This document shows positions 1 through 8,925 of a stretch of DNA of 64,000 nt, piece by piece. The stretch lies in NCBI GenBank assembly GCA_943371965.1, contig CALRWV020000003.1, positions 310,001 to 374,000 of the forward strand, read 5' to 3'. Position 1 is the stretch's first letter, and each line of letters opens with the position of its first letter. The translations under genes were made by a program, and so were the position numbers. The stretch comes from CALRWV02 sp943371965 (GTDB taxonomy: Bacteria; Bacteroidota; JABWAT01). Under the pieces are notes generated by a model. It did no database searches, had not been told where the DNA came from, and saw nothing but the letters and a program-made list of their open reading frames with translations.

Positions 1-285
1 GAACGTGGCTGGATTTCAAAAGTTAAACAATTGAATGCTGAGTTTATTATTGTTCCAATGTCTAAAATCGATTCTGAATTTATGGATATTGTTAAAACCG
101 AACTTGATGCAGGAATCGTTGGTTATACTGAATTTGAACACAATCAGAAAGAAAAAGAAATTCAGTTGGTTACAAAGGTAAAAGAATTCAATATTTCAGG
201 TCTGATTGTTAATTACCCTGCTGAAGTAAAGGAAATTGTAACTGTTATTAAAGAGCCAATCAAAGAAGTTCTTCCTGTCGTTTAA
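1..285 (+). CDS. C-terminal end of a possible glycerophosphodiester phosphodiesterase (5' end outside window)
   Basis: The reading frame is open from base 1, so the gene starts upstream and only about 94 C-terminal residues are visible. The tail has alternating hydrophobic strands and acidic helices and ends in a segment reading GLIVNYPAEVKEIV. That resembles the closing strand of GDPD-family TIM barrels, where a G(I/L)IT(D/N)YP motif is usual. GDPD enzymes release glycerol-3-phosphate, and the next gene is glpD, which oxidises it, so the context fits. The visible part holds no catalytic residue of the family. The assignment is therefore an inference from a short motif and a neighbour. It could be another TIM-barrel protein or an unrelated one. 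Confidence 0.35.
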   Translation, partial: ERGWISKVKQLNAEFIIVPMSKIDSEFMDIVKTELDAGIVGYTEFEHNQKEKEIQLVTKVKEFNISGLIVNYPAEVKEIVTVIKEPIKEVLPVV

Positions 286-294
286 TTTCAATTT

Positions 295-330
295 AACTGA
301 TCAGATCTTTGTCAATCTGATCAGTTTTCC
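295..330 (+). terminator. Rho-independent terminator
   Basis: A perfect 12-bp stem (AACTGATCAGAT / ATCTGATCAGTT) with an 8-base loop is followed by a T-rich run. It lies directly behind the first gene and ends its transcript before glpD. Confidence 0.75.
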
Positions 331-367
331 TTTTCCGTTTCAACCTATCGCCCAATAAAATCAATCC

Positions 368-1993
368 ATGATCCTTAATCACAATACTTTTCAGCAAATC
401 AACCGGAAAAGTTTTGATTTGCTGATTATGGGTGGTGGAATTAATGGCGTTTCCATTTTAAAAGAAGCTTCCGAACGCGGTTACAATTGTCTTTTGATTG
501 ATAACAATGATTTTTCAAGAGGTGCGACGGCACATTCATCCCGATTAATTCATGGCGGATTGCGTTACCTCGAATATTTCGAATTCGGATTGGTTTATGA
601 AAGTCTCTCAGCTAGATCATATCTGCTGAAAAACTTCCCCCATTTGGTCAAACCTTTAAATCTCAATATCCCAATTTTCAAATCTAGAGGTCGTCCATCT
701 TGGATGGTGAAAGCGGGTTTGATTTTATACGATCTGCTTTCGTTGAATAAAAAACTCCCAAATCATAAAAAATTATCCCATTCTGAATTCAAAGAACGTT
801 TCCCTGAATTTGATTTGAAAGATTTGGATACGGTTTACAGTTATTACGATGCTCAAATTGAATGGCCTGAAAGATTGGTATTTCAAATTTTGAACTCAGT
901 TCCGGAAAATGGAATCTCAGTCAATTATTCCAGTATATCAAATTATGAAAAAGCTGATAATGGTCACAATTTCAATTTAAAATCTCTGATAACCAACGAA
1001 ATGGTGTCATTTTCCACTAAAATGGTAATCAATGCAACAGGTTCTTGGGTTGATTTGGCAAACCTGAAATTACAGAAAAATACAAGTCATACCGGCGGAA
1101 CAAAAGGAAGTCATCTTGTTTATTCCATTCAAATGACGCCACCTTCACAGGCACTTTATGTTGAAGCCAAACAGGATGGAAGACCCTTTTTTATTCTTCC
1201 CTGGAATGGCATGACTTTAATTGGAACAACAGATATTTTTTATCACGATTCGCTGGATCGGATTATCATCACAAAAGATGAAAAGAGATATATTGAAACA
1301 GAATTGAAGACATTATTTAAGGATTTTGAATTACAACCCATTCATTATTCTTTCAGTGGAATCAGGCCTTTACCCAAAGTTGATCTCAAACATTCAACAT
1401 CAAAAATTACGAGACGACATTCATTCAATTGGCTGAATTCAGACAAATCAATGATTGATGTAATTGGTGGAAAATTAACAACATTTCCTGCCTTAAGTCA
1501 GGATTTATTAAAAATGGCAGATCAATTTTTTAAGAAAAAAACAAAATCCAATTCATTTTTCTCAAAAGACAAACCTTTTATTTATCATTTGGAAAACTTG
1601 AAAAATGAGTACAGACGATTATTTTTACGCTTTGAAATTCATTTGACCGATTCGGATTGTGAAAGACTGATTTCATTTTATGGTTCTGATCTACTCAATT
1701 TTTGCAGTTTAAATGAAAGTGTTGGTAAGGAAGATTTTAAAAAACTTCATCATGAATTAACCCAATACTTAATCGAGATAAAGTTTTGTGTTAAAGCCGA
1801 ATCAGTTTTTACCTGGTCAGATTTATTTGAACGAAGAACAGATATTGCTGCAGATATTGGTTCAAATGTTCAAAAATGGAATGAAGTTTTCAGTCAATTA
1901 AATACTCAAAACATAAAAGTTGATTCAGCCGGAATTTCACCGGATGATTATTTGAAAGAGTTTTTTGCAGTCCGGTTTCCGTTTAATCAATAA
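368..1993 (+). CDS. glpD: Aerobic-type glycerol-3-phosphate dehydrogenase (FAD)
   Basis: Oxidises sn-glycerol-3-phosphate to dihydroxyacetone phosphate and passes electrons through FAD to the membrane quinone pool. The 541-residue protein opens with the FAD-binding Rossmann motif GGGINGVS at about residues 22-29. Next come the family signatures SRGATAHSSRLIHGGLRYLE (about 50-70), a mid-protein GTKGSHLV stretch and the IRPLPKV and GGKLTTF motifs. The C-terminal DAO_C-like region is full length. The ATG at 368 is taken because the FAD motif follows at the usual distance, although no strong ribosome-binding site precedes it. A terminator lies upstream and the next gene is 70 bases downstream, so glpD is probably its own unit. 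The call is firm. Confidence 0.95.
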   Translation: MILNHNTFQQINRKSFDLLIMGGGINGVSILKEASERGYNCLLIDNNDFSRGATAHSSRLIHGGLRYLEYFEFGLVYESLSARSYLLKNFPHLVKPLNLNIPIFKSRGRPSWMVKAGLILYDLLSLNKKLPNHKKLSHSEFKERFPEFDLKDLDTVYSYYDAQIEWPERLVFQILNSVPENGISVNYSSISNYEKADNGHNFNLKSLITNEMVSFSTKMVINATGSWVDLANLKLQKNTSHTGGTKGSHLVYSIQMTPPSQALYVEAKQDGRPFFILPWNGMTLIGTTDIFYHDSLDRIIITKDEKRYIETELKTLFKDFELQPIHYSFSGIRPLPKVDLKHSTSKITRRHSFNWLNSDKSMIDVIGGKLTTFPALSQDLLKMADQFFKKKTKSNSFFSKDKPFIYHLENLKNEYRRLFLRFEIHLTDSDCERLISFYGSDLLNFCSLNESVGKEDFKKLHHELTQYLIEIKFCVKAESVFTWSDLFERRTDIAADIGSNVQKWNEVFSQLNTQNIKVDSAGISPDDYLKEFFAVRFPFNQ

Positions 1994-2063
1994 AACAAAC
2001 CGGCATTTGGTTTTCTAATCGCATCAAAAAATATCGCACGAAACAGAAGAGAGAGGATGGCAT

Positions 2064-3878
2064 ATGTCTATTCATTACATTAACGGACACAGGTTAAGAA
2101 AAGCGATGATTGCAGGTTGTATGCAACTTATTAAAAGTAAAGATCACCTGAACCGCATAAATGTTTTTCCTGTTGCCGATGGTGATACTGGCAGTAACAT
2201 GGCTGCTACAATGAGAGCAATTCTTCAAAGATCATATAATTCCTATGAACCAAACATAGGTAAATTTACAAACTCCATTGCTGAAAGTGCGCTTCTTGGT
2301 GCCAGAGGAAATTCAGGAGCCATTCTCGCACAATTTTTTACTGGATTGTCGGAAGGATTAAAAGGGAAATTCCGGGTAAATGTTATCGAATTTGGTGTTG
2401 CAGTTGAAAAAGCATCATCCATGGCAATGGAAGCATTGAGCAACCCAAGAGAAGGAACGATTCTTTCTGTAATGAAATGTTGGGCTGAATTTGTTAGGAA
2501 AGAAAGCGAATCAGAAAAAGATTTTAAAATTCTTCTGAAAAATTCTTTGGTTGAAGCAAACCGTGCTTTGGATAACACGCCCAATCAGCTGGAGGTTTTA
2601 AAAAAAGCAAATGTTGTTGATTCAGGTGCACAGGGTTTTGTAAATCTGGTTGAAGGAATTGTAAATTTCCTTAATGTTGGAACCATGAAAGATGAACCCA
2701 TTGAAGAACTGGAAACGGAAGAACCTAACTCAGAATCAGAACCGCACATCGAGTATGACCCTGATTCAATTTTGTATCAGTTCTGTACTGAGTTTTTATT
2801 GCAGGGAACCAATATTGATAAAACTCAACTAAGAAAAGAATTGTTGGCTTTGGGCGAATCAATGATTGTTGCCGGTTCAAATACAAAAGTGAAAGTTCAT
2901 ATTCATTCCAACGAACCTGAAAAAGTATTTGAAACTGCAAGTCGGTACGGAACTTTGGTTCAGAGAAAAGCTGAAGATATGAAAGCCCAACATCATGAAG
3001 CATGGGGAAAAGATCATCCGCCACTTCCAGTAGGAATTGTTGTAGATTCTTCCTGCGATATTCATCCGAATTTCATCCGCCATTACGAAATCAAAATGGT
3101 TCCTCTTCAGGTAATCATGGGTGAAAAAGAATTTTTGGATAAAGAAACCATAACAGCCGGTGAGTTTTATGGAATGCTGGAAGATGATGATAAAATTCAT
3201 CCACGAACTTCTCTACCAAGTCCTGCAAGATTTAAGATTGCATTTATGGAAGCCATGAAAAATAAAGATGTGGTTCTTTATTTTGGTTTAAGCTCTGTTG
3301 TTAGTGGAACTTTTCAGGCAGCCGTTACAGTTGCCAAACAATTGGAAGCCCAATTTCCTGAAAAGAAAATTTATTGCATTGATTCAAAATCAGTAGCAAC
3401 AGCATCCGGATTTGCATTGCAGGAGGTCATCGAACGGATTGAAAAAGGTGAAAATATAACTTCTATCATTGATAAATATTTCAATGAAATCCGTTTGAAT
3501 TCAAACATTTACTGTTATTTGGATACCGTTGAATATTTGATCCGCGGAGGAAGGCTTTCAAAAGTAAAAGGATTTATCGCTTCCGTTTTGGGAATGAACC
3601 CAATCATAACATTTACTGATGAAGGTAGTGTTACAAAAGCTGGTGTGGCATTCAGTAAAAAGGGTGCAGTGAAATTTTTTCTCAGTCAGTTGAATCCTAA
3701 CAAAAAGCTGAAACGGATTGGAATATTTCACGCTGCGAACCTGCAGTCATCGGTCGATTTTGAAAATGAATTGAGAAAAATTTATCCAAATATTGAAATT
3801 CCGGTAAATGAATTGTCTCCTGTTTTGGGTGCACATTCAGGACCGGGTGCATTTGGTTTTGCAGTACAATATGAATGA
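2064..3878 (+). CDS. DAK2 (DhaL)-DegV fusion: fatty-acid kinase FakA-like and fatty-acid-binding FakB-like protein in one chain
   Basis: The N-terminal domain is DhaL/FakA_N-like, with the ATP/Mg motif NVFPVADGDTGSNM at about residues 33-46 and LLGARGNSGAI further on. A FakA middle domain follows (about 240-315, VKVHIHSNEP). The C-terminal 280 residues, from GIVVDSSCDI at about 322, are DegV/FakB-like, with GLSSVVSGTFQ and RGGRLSKVKG. In Firmicutes, FakA phosphorylates fatty acids held by separate FakB proteins. Here kinase and binding protein appear joined, at 604 residues against about 550 for FakA alone. The inferred product is acyl-phosphate for phospholipid synthesis. The ATG at 2064 has a purine-rich GAGAGGA just upstream. 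Domain calls are firm; the substrate is inferred. Confidence 0.88.
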   Translation: MSIHYINGHRLRKAMIAGCMQLIKSKDHLNRINVFPVADGDTGSNMAATMRAILQRSYNSYEPNIGKFTNSIAESALLGARGNSGAILAQFFTGLSEGLKGKFRVNVIEFGVAVEKASSMAMEALSNPREGTILSVMKCWAEFVRKESESEKDFKILLKNSLVEANRALDNTPNQLEVLKKANVVDSGAQGFVNLVEGIVNFLNVGTMKDEPIEELETEEPNSESEPHIEYDPDSILYQFCTEFLLQGTNIDKTQLRKELLALGESMIVAGSNTKVKVHIHSNEPEKVFETASRYGTLVQRKAEDMKAQHHEAWGKDHPPLPVGIVVDSSCDIHPNFIRHYEIKMVPLQVIMGEKEFLDKETITAGEFYGMLEDDDKIHPRTSLPSPARFKIAFMEAMKNKDVVLYFGLSSVVSGTFQAAVTVAKQLEAQFPEKKIYCIDSKSVATASGFALQEVIERIEKGENITSIIDKYFNEIRLNSNIYCYLDTVEYLIRGGRLSKVKGFIASVLGMNPIITFTDEGSVTKAGVAFSKKGAVKFFLSQLNPNKKLKRIGIFHAANLQSSVDFENELRKIYPNIEIPVNELSPVLGAHSGPGAFGFAVQYE

Positions 3879-3897
3879 AAAAGGATTTGATAACAAA

Positions 3898-4512
3898 ATG
3901 AAATCAGTTGGATATTTTTGTCTTTTCGTTTTAATCTTTTTTCTGTCTTGTTCAGAATCAAAGTCTGGTGGCAATCAGAAAATAGCTGAAATGCAAAACA
4001 GTAAAACACCAGGTATAAATTATCCTAAAGTTAAAATTGAAACGAACTACGGAAACATGATAATGGAGTTACGGCCTGATGTTGCACCAAAACATGTTGC
4101 AAATTTTCTGAAACTGGTTAATGCAAATTTTTATGATGGCACAACTTTCCACAGAGTAATCCCCAATTTTATGATTCAGGGCGGTGATCCAAATTCAAAA
4201 TCTGATAACCGTCTAACACATGGAATCGGAGGACCGGGTTACACTATTCCTGCTGAAATCAATTTGAATAATTTGCGGGGTTCAGTGGCTGCGGCTAGAT
4301 TGGGTGATGAAGTAAATCCAAACCGTGAATCATCCGGATCTCAATTTTATATCAATATTTTAAATAACCTGTTTCTTGATGATCAATACTCAGTATTTGG
4401 TCAGATTATTGTTGGAATGGATGTTGCAGATAAAATTGCACTTGTTCAAAGGGATGATAGAGATAATCCCATTGAACAAATTTCAATGAAAATTACGGTT
4501 TGGGAAAAGTAG
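3898..4512 (+). CDS. Cyclophilin-type peptidyl-prolyl cis-trans isomerase, lipoprotein (copy 1)
   Basis: Likely catalyses proline isomerisation to help fold proteins outside the cytoplasm. From ATG 3898 the protein begins MKSVGYFCLFVLIFFLSC, a lipoprotein signal with the lipidated cysteine at residue 18, then a short linker. The cyclophilin domain follows: YGNMIMELRPDVAPKHVANF, then FHRVIPNFMIQGGDP and ESSGSQFYI. The active-site Arg in FHR and the Q in IQGGDP are present. Start 3898 has AAAGGA upstream and gives a clean signal peptide; starts at 3808 or 3871 would overlap the previous gene. It is followed within 60 bases by a close paralogue, so the two arose by tandem duplication. Confidence 0.92.
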   Translation: MKSVGYFCLFVLIFFLSCSESKSGGNQKIAEMQNSKTPGINYPKVKIETNYGNMIMELRPDVAPKHVANFLKLVNANFYDGTTFHRVIPNFMIQGGDPNSKSDNRLTHGIGGPGYTIPAEINLNNLRGSVAAARLGDEVNPNRESSGSQFYINILNNLFLDDQYSVFGQIIVGMDVADKIALVQRDDRDNPIEQISMKITVWEK

Positions 4513-4570
4513 AGCTGCTCCAATTTTTTACATTTAAGCTTATTACATGTAATTGATAAAAGGAAATATT

Positions 4571-5206
4571 TTGAAAATAAAATTTGCCAAGTACATCGTA
4601 TTATTAGGTGTTGCTGCATTGATAGGCTGTACAGTTTCCAAACCAGCCGAAATTCAAAAAAGAGAAGAAAAAAACTTATCAACAATAAAAAAGGAAATTA
4701 AAGTGAGTACAAATCCGAAAGTGAAAATCGAAACGAATTACGGAAATATGATTATGGAATTACGGGCAGATGTTGCACCTCTACATGCTGCAAATTTCCT
4801 GAAACTGGTAAGTGAAAAATTCTATGACGGTACAACTTTTCATAGAGTCATTCCAAATTTTATGGTTCAGGGTGGTGATCCGAATTCAAAAACTGATAAC
4901 CGTCAGTCTCACGGAATTGGTGGACCCGGTTATACAATTCCCGCTGAAATAAATCTTAAAAATTCCCGTGGTTCAGTCGCTGCTGCAAGACAGGGTGATC
5001 AGGTAAATCCTAAACGTGAATCATCCGGTTCACAATTTTACATTAACGTTGTAAACAATTCATTTTTGGATAATCAGTACACTGTTTTTGCACAAATCAT
5101 TGAAGGAATGGATGTTGCTGATAAAATTGCTGCAATACAGCGTGATGCCAGAGATAATCCCATCGAAAAAGTTGCAATGAAGGTTACTTTGTTGGAAGAA
5201 AAATAA
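4571..5206 (+). CDS. Cyclophilin-type peptidyl-prolyl cis-trans isomerase, lipoprotein (copy 2)
   Basis: Second member of the tandem cyclophilin pair, also predicted to be lipid-anchored: the hydrophobic signal ends in ALIGC. The catalytic domain is nearly collinear with copy 1, with FHRVIPNFMVQGGDPNSKTD and RESSGSQFYINVV. The signal peptides and linkers differ, and the linker here is lysine- and glutamate-rich. TTG at 4571 is chosen because AAAAGGA sits 8-12 bases upstream; an in-frame TTG at 4553 is the alternative. Enzyme family is certain. Which client proteins each copy serves is unknown. Confidence 0.9.
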   Translation: MKIKFAKYIVLLGVAALIGCTVSKPAEIQKREEKNLSTIKKEIKVSTNPKVKIETNYGNMIMELRADVAPLHAANFLKLVSEKFYDGTTFHRVIPNFMVQGGDPNSKTDNRQSHGIGGPGYTIPAEINLKNSRGSVAAARQGDQVNPKRESSGSQFYINVVNNSFLDNQYTVFAQIIEGMDVADKIAAIQRDARDNPIEKVAMKVTLLEEK

Positions 5207-5371
5207 TCGGTGATTTCTAATATAAGTTAGACTTTTCTTTGTTAATTCATTCCATTTTCTATTTCAAATTCAATTAAGTTATTTTTTCAATGCCTGGGTT
5301 GGGTGTTATTTTTAATTTTTTCTGATTCAGAATACTAAAATTTAATTTGTAAAGATTAGGTAGATTGATAA

Positions 5372-6298
5372 TTGATTTCTTCTGTTCAAGTAAAACAATT
5401 GGCTGCTAAAATCGGTTTTATTGATTGCGGTATTTTAAAACCACAAATTTTAAATGACCAGGTTTTTCAATTGCAGAATTGGATTTCAAATGGGTATCAT
5501 GGCGCAATGTCATATATGGAAAGAAACCATGAGATTCGAAGAGACATTTTAAAACTATATCCTGAATGCAAAAGTGTTGTAGTAGTTTTACTTAATTATT
5601 TTCAGTCAGATAAAACAAAACTGAATACGGAAATTGGAAAAATTTCATCTTACGCACTTGGAAATGATTATCATTTTGTCTTGAAAGATAAACTAAACTC
5701 ATTGCTGATAGAGTTAAAGAAAAAAGACAGTTCCATAGATGGTAAGTTTTTTACCGATTCGGCGCCCATTTTTGAAAGAGAATTGGCAAGACTTTCCGGT
5801 TTGGGATGGACAGGTAAAAACACAATGCTTATATCTAAAAAACATGGATCTTTTTTCTTTATTGGTGAACTGCTCCTTAATATTGATCTTGAAGCAGATC
5901 AGCCATTAGAAATCAAACATTGCGGTAACTGTACAGCTTGTTTGGATAGTTGTCCTACCAATGCTTTTACCTCTCCAGGTGTCCTGAATTCAAACAAATG
6001 CATTTCTTATTGGACAATTGAATCAAAGGAGCAAAATAAACCAACTAGTATCGATTTGAACGACTGGGTTTGGGGATGCGACATTTGTCAGGATGTCTGT
6101 CCATGGAATAAAACTTTTTCGAAACAAACAACAGAAAAATCTTTTTTCCCTAGAGAAGAAATTTCTACTTTAACATTAGGGAAAATCAGCTCATTTTCAG
6201 AAAATAGTTTTAAAAAAGCTTTTAATTTCAGTCCATTAACCCGTAGGGGAAAAAAGGGAATTATCAGAAATATAAAGTGGAATAATCCAACTTCGTGA
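5372..6298 (+). CDS. queG: Epoxyqueuosine reductase (short form)
   Basis: Reduces epoxyqueuosine to queuosine in the wobble base of Asn, Asp, His and Tyr tRNAs, using cobalamin and two 4Fe-4S clusters. The conserved D129 region (FFTDSAPIFERELAR) and GLGWTGKN lie in the cobalamin-binding half. The ferredoxin-like clusters are CGNCTACLDSC (C184, C187, C190, C194), C210 and CDICQDVCPWN (C236, C239, C243). At 308 residues it lacks the C-terminal HEAT-like extension of the E. coli enzyme, as many Bacteroidota proteins do. Start is a TTG preceded by AGATTAGG. No other queuosine gene lies nearby. Confidence 0.93.
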   Translation: MISSVQVKQLAAKIGFIDCGILKPQILNDQVFQLQNWISNGYHGAMSYMERNHEIRRDILKLYPECKSVVVVLLNYFQSDKTKLNTEIGKISSYALGNDYHFVLKDKLNSLLIELKKKDSSIDGKFFTDSAPIFERELARLSGLGWTGKNTMLISKKHGSFFFIGELLLNIDLEADQPLEIKHCGNCTACLDSCPTNAFTSPGVLNSNKCISYWTIESKEQNKPTSIDLNDWVWGCDICQDVCPWNKTFSKQTTEKSFFPREEISTLTLGKISSFSENSFKKAFNFSPLTRRGKKGIIRNIKWNNPTS

Positions 6299-6428
6299 TT
6301 TTTTTGAGATGAATTGAAAAATTCATTACAATTAAGAGCACTTAAAAAGAAAAAGTTTGGAAATATAGTTATATTCAGGTAATAATAATTATTGCTTATG
6401 TTGAGTATGAAGTAGAAAGGTCGCACCT

Positions 6429-7415
6429 GTGTTAGATATTGTACTAAAATCATCATCGCATATTTTGGTGGTTGATGATCACGAATCAGTATTGATGTTG
6501 CTTAAAGACTGCCTTGAAGAAGAGAATTATGCGGTTGATACAGCAAGAGACGGTGAAGAGGCACTGGCAAAAATCAACAAGAGAGCTCCAGATCTGATTA
6601 TTGTTGATATGATGATGCCTAAGATGAATGGATACGAATTATCCAAAATTCTGAAATCTAACCGTGATACACGTTTAATTCCTATTATCATGTTAACAGG
6701 GTTGTATGATTTTGACGCCAAAATAAAAGCAATTGACATCGGTGTTGATGATTTTTTGGGAAAACCATTTAATCGAACAGAATTGATAACCCGTGTTCGA
6801 TCTCTTTTGAAAACAAAATATTTTACTGATCAGCTTGAAAATGCTGAAACTGTTATTTTCTCCCTTGCAAGAGCAGTTGAAGCCCGTGACGAATATACTG
6901 AAGGACATTGCGACCGACTTGCAACTTACGGTAGAATGTTGGCTGAACGCATTGCAATGACTTCTGAAGAAATTGAAATCATTATTCGTGGCGGAATTCT
7001 ACATGATGTAGGAAAAATTGCAATCAGTGATTCCATTTTATTGAAACCGGGACGTTTAACTCATGACGAATATGAAATCATGAAAACGCATCCTGAGGAA
7101 GGAGAAAAAATTTGTTCTCCATTGAAAACTCTTCAACCTGTTTTGCCCTGTATAAGACATCATCAGGAAAGATGGAACGGTGCAGGTTATCCCGATAAAC
7201 TAAAGGGTGAAGAAATTCCACTGGTAGCTAGAATTGTAGCAACTGTTGATTTGTATGATGCCTTAACCACAGATAGACCTTACCGAAAGGCTTTGGATAG
7301 AAAAATTACCTTTGATACCATGCAGCAGGAAACCCAAATGGGATTGTGGGAGCCAAAATTAATAACTGAAATGATGGATATGGTTGTTGAGAAAAACCTC
7401 GATAATCAAGGGTGA
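6429..7415 (+). CDS. Response regulator with HD-GYP phosphodiesterase domain
   Basis: Residues 10-125 form a receiver domain with VVDD at 14-17, phosphoacceptor D60 in IIVDMMMPKMNG, T90 and K112. Residues 140-328 form an HD-GYP domain with H192-D193 (ILHDVGKIAISDSIL), HH at 244-245 and GYP at 253-255, all intact. HD-GYP proteins hydrolyse c-di-GMP or related dinucleotides, so phosphorylation probably tunes signal breakdown. No sensor kinase is adjacent. Start is GTG 6429 with AGAAAGG 8 bases upstream. A GGDEF protein at 58383-61532 could make the opposing signal. Confidence 0.93.
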   Translation: MLDIVLKSSSHILVVDDHESVLMLLKDCLEEENYAVDTARDGEEALAKINKRAPDLIIVDMMMPKMNGYELSKILKSNRDTRLIPIIMLTGLYDFDAKIKAIDIGVDDFLGKPFNRTELITRVRSLLKTKYFTDQLENAETVIFSLARAVEARDEYTEGHCDRLATYGRMLAERIAMTSEEIEIIIRGGILHDVGKIAISDSILLKPGRLTHDEYEIMKTHPEEGEKICSPLKTLQPVLPCIRHHQERWNGAGYPDKLKGEEIPLVARIVATVDLYDALTTDRPYRKALDRKITFDTMQQETQMGLWEPKLITEMMDMVVEKNLDNQG

Positions 7416-7419
7416 TCAT

Positions 7420-8298
7420 TTGAAATTAATAACCCGCCCTGATTTTGATGGTTTAATTTGTGCAATTTATCTGAAGAAGATTTTCCCGATTGATCAGATT
7501 GAATTTGTTGAACCCAAATTTATGCAGGATGGTCAGGTTATTGTAACCGATAACGACATTATTGCAAACCTTCCTTACCACGAAAATTGCGCTTATTGGT
7601 TTGATCATCATGTTTCCAACGAAATCCCTATTAATTTCAAAGGAATTTTTCAGGTTGCTCCATCTGCAGCAGGACTGATTTGGGAATATTACCGGGCTGA
7701 TTTTCCTGAACTTGAAAAATATGAATATCTCACAAAACGGACTGATGTTATTGACGGTGCATTGCTTTCAAAACATGAAACCATTCACCCGATTGGATAT
7801 GTTTTAATTTCAATGACAGTAACAGGGACTGTTGAAACAGAACATGATTACTGGATGCATTTGATTGATAAACTTGAATATCTTGATGAAGACGAAGCTT
7901 TAAAAGATACCGTTATCAAAGCCCGTACCGATGAATTTCTTTCTCATGAACAGGATTTTAAATCAATTCTGAACGAGTGCACAACTTTAAATAAAAATAT
8001 TATTATTACTGATTTTCGAACCGCAAAAGAGATAAAAAGTAATAACAGGTTTCTTGTTTATGCCATCCACCCTAGGGGGAATGTTAGTGTAACAATCAAG
8101 TATGATGCCCAAAGACCAAATTATACTGCAATCAGTGTTGGAAAATCAATTTTTAACAGAACCTGTGATGTCAATATTGGTGAAATGTTAAAAGCATTTG
8201 GCGGTGGTGGACATGCTGGTGCAGGGAGTACACGGATTCCAAACGATGACACAGAATCAGTTTTAAAAATGATATATGATCAATTGGAAAGTTTATGA
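7420..8298 (+). CDS. DHH-family phosphoesterase
   Basis: The 292-residue protein has the N-terminal DHH fold, with RPDFDGLICAIYL (metal-binding Asps), the DNDI stretch and FDHHVSN. It ends in a DHHA1 domain with GGGGHAGAGSTRI. DHH proteins cleave phosphodiester bonds in nanoRNAs, pAp or cyclic dinucleotides; the substrate here is unknown. TTG 7420 is chosen because AGGGTGAT lies just upstream and the start falls 5 bases after the HD-GYP stop. The pair is therefore probably co-transcribed, which hints at nucleotide-signal turnover (inference). A second DHH protein is at 49943-50944. Confidence 0.87.
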   Translation: MKLITRPDFDGLICAIYLKKIFPIDQIEFVEPKFMQDGQVIVTDNDIIANLPYHENCAYWFDHHVSNEIPINFKGIFQVAPSAAGLIWEYYRADFPELEKYEYLTKRTDVIDGALLSKHETIHPIGYVLISMTVTGTVETEHDYWMHLIDKLEYLDEDEALKDTVIKARTDEFLSHEQDFKSILNECTTLNKNIIITDFRTAKEIKSNNRFLVYAIHPRGNVSVTIKYDAQRPNYTAISVGKSIFNRTCDVNIGEMLKAFGGGGHAGAGSTRIPNDDTESVLKMIYDQLESL

Positions 8299-8816
8299 TA
8301 GACAGACCGAAATCATCCGAATATGCTCCTTTCTATTCAGGATACATCGATGCCGTTCCTGTTGGTAATATTTTTCAGACACTCGAATTTCAACTTGATG
8401 ACACACTGTCTTTGTTTCAAAATATTAAAGAGGATCAGGCATTGCTGAAATATGCTGAAGGAAAGTGGTCAATCAAAGAAGTATTGGGGCATATTGTCGA
8501 TTCGGAGTGGATTTTTTCCAATAGGGCACTCAGATTCTCTAGAAGTGATCAGAGTGAACTTCCAGGATTTGATCAAGATGATTATATAAACAATGCCAAT
8601 TTCAATAAACTTTCATTAAAAAGTATTTTAGATCAGTTTTATCATTTAAGGAAAGCAAATCTATTGCTTTTTAAGTCTTTCAGTAAAGACCAGACTCTTA
8701 ATATTGGAATTGCCAATAAAAGTATTATTAGCGTTCGTGCACTGATTTACATTACTTCCGGTCATCAAAAACATCATATCGATGTTGTAAAAGAACGCTA
8801 TTTACCTCTTCTTTGA
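8295..8816 (+). CDS. DinB/YfiT-like putative metal-dependent protein
   Basis: A 173-residue four-helix protein of the DinB superfamily. Metal-ligand histidines are visible in GHIVDSEW (about residue 65) and in GHQKHHIDVV near the C-terminus, the usual HxxxH arrangement. Family members are thiol-dependent transferases or of unknown function. The ATG overlaps the preceding stop (ATGA), which indicates translational coupling with the DHH phosphoesterase. The biochemical role cannot be read from the sequence. Confidence 0.8.
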   Translation: MIDRPKSSEYAPFYSGYIDAVPVGNIFQTLEFQLDDTLSLFQNIKEDQALLKYAEGKWSIKEVLGHIVDSEWIFSNRALRFSRSDQSELPGFDQDDYINNANFNKLSLKSILDQFYHLRKANLLLFKSFSKDQTLNIGIANKSIISVRALIYITSGHQKHHIDVVKERYLPLL

Positions 8817-8925
8817 TTTCCCGTTTTTCTCCATAATCTTCTAATTTTAACCTAATTTATTTTTCAAACAGTATATGATTTGATTTAGTAAATTGTATTT
8901 GAAATCCAATTGAAAGGAGGACGAT

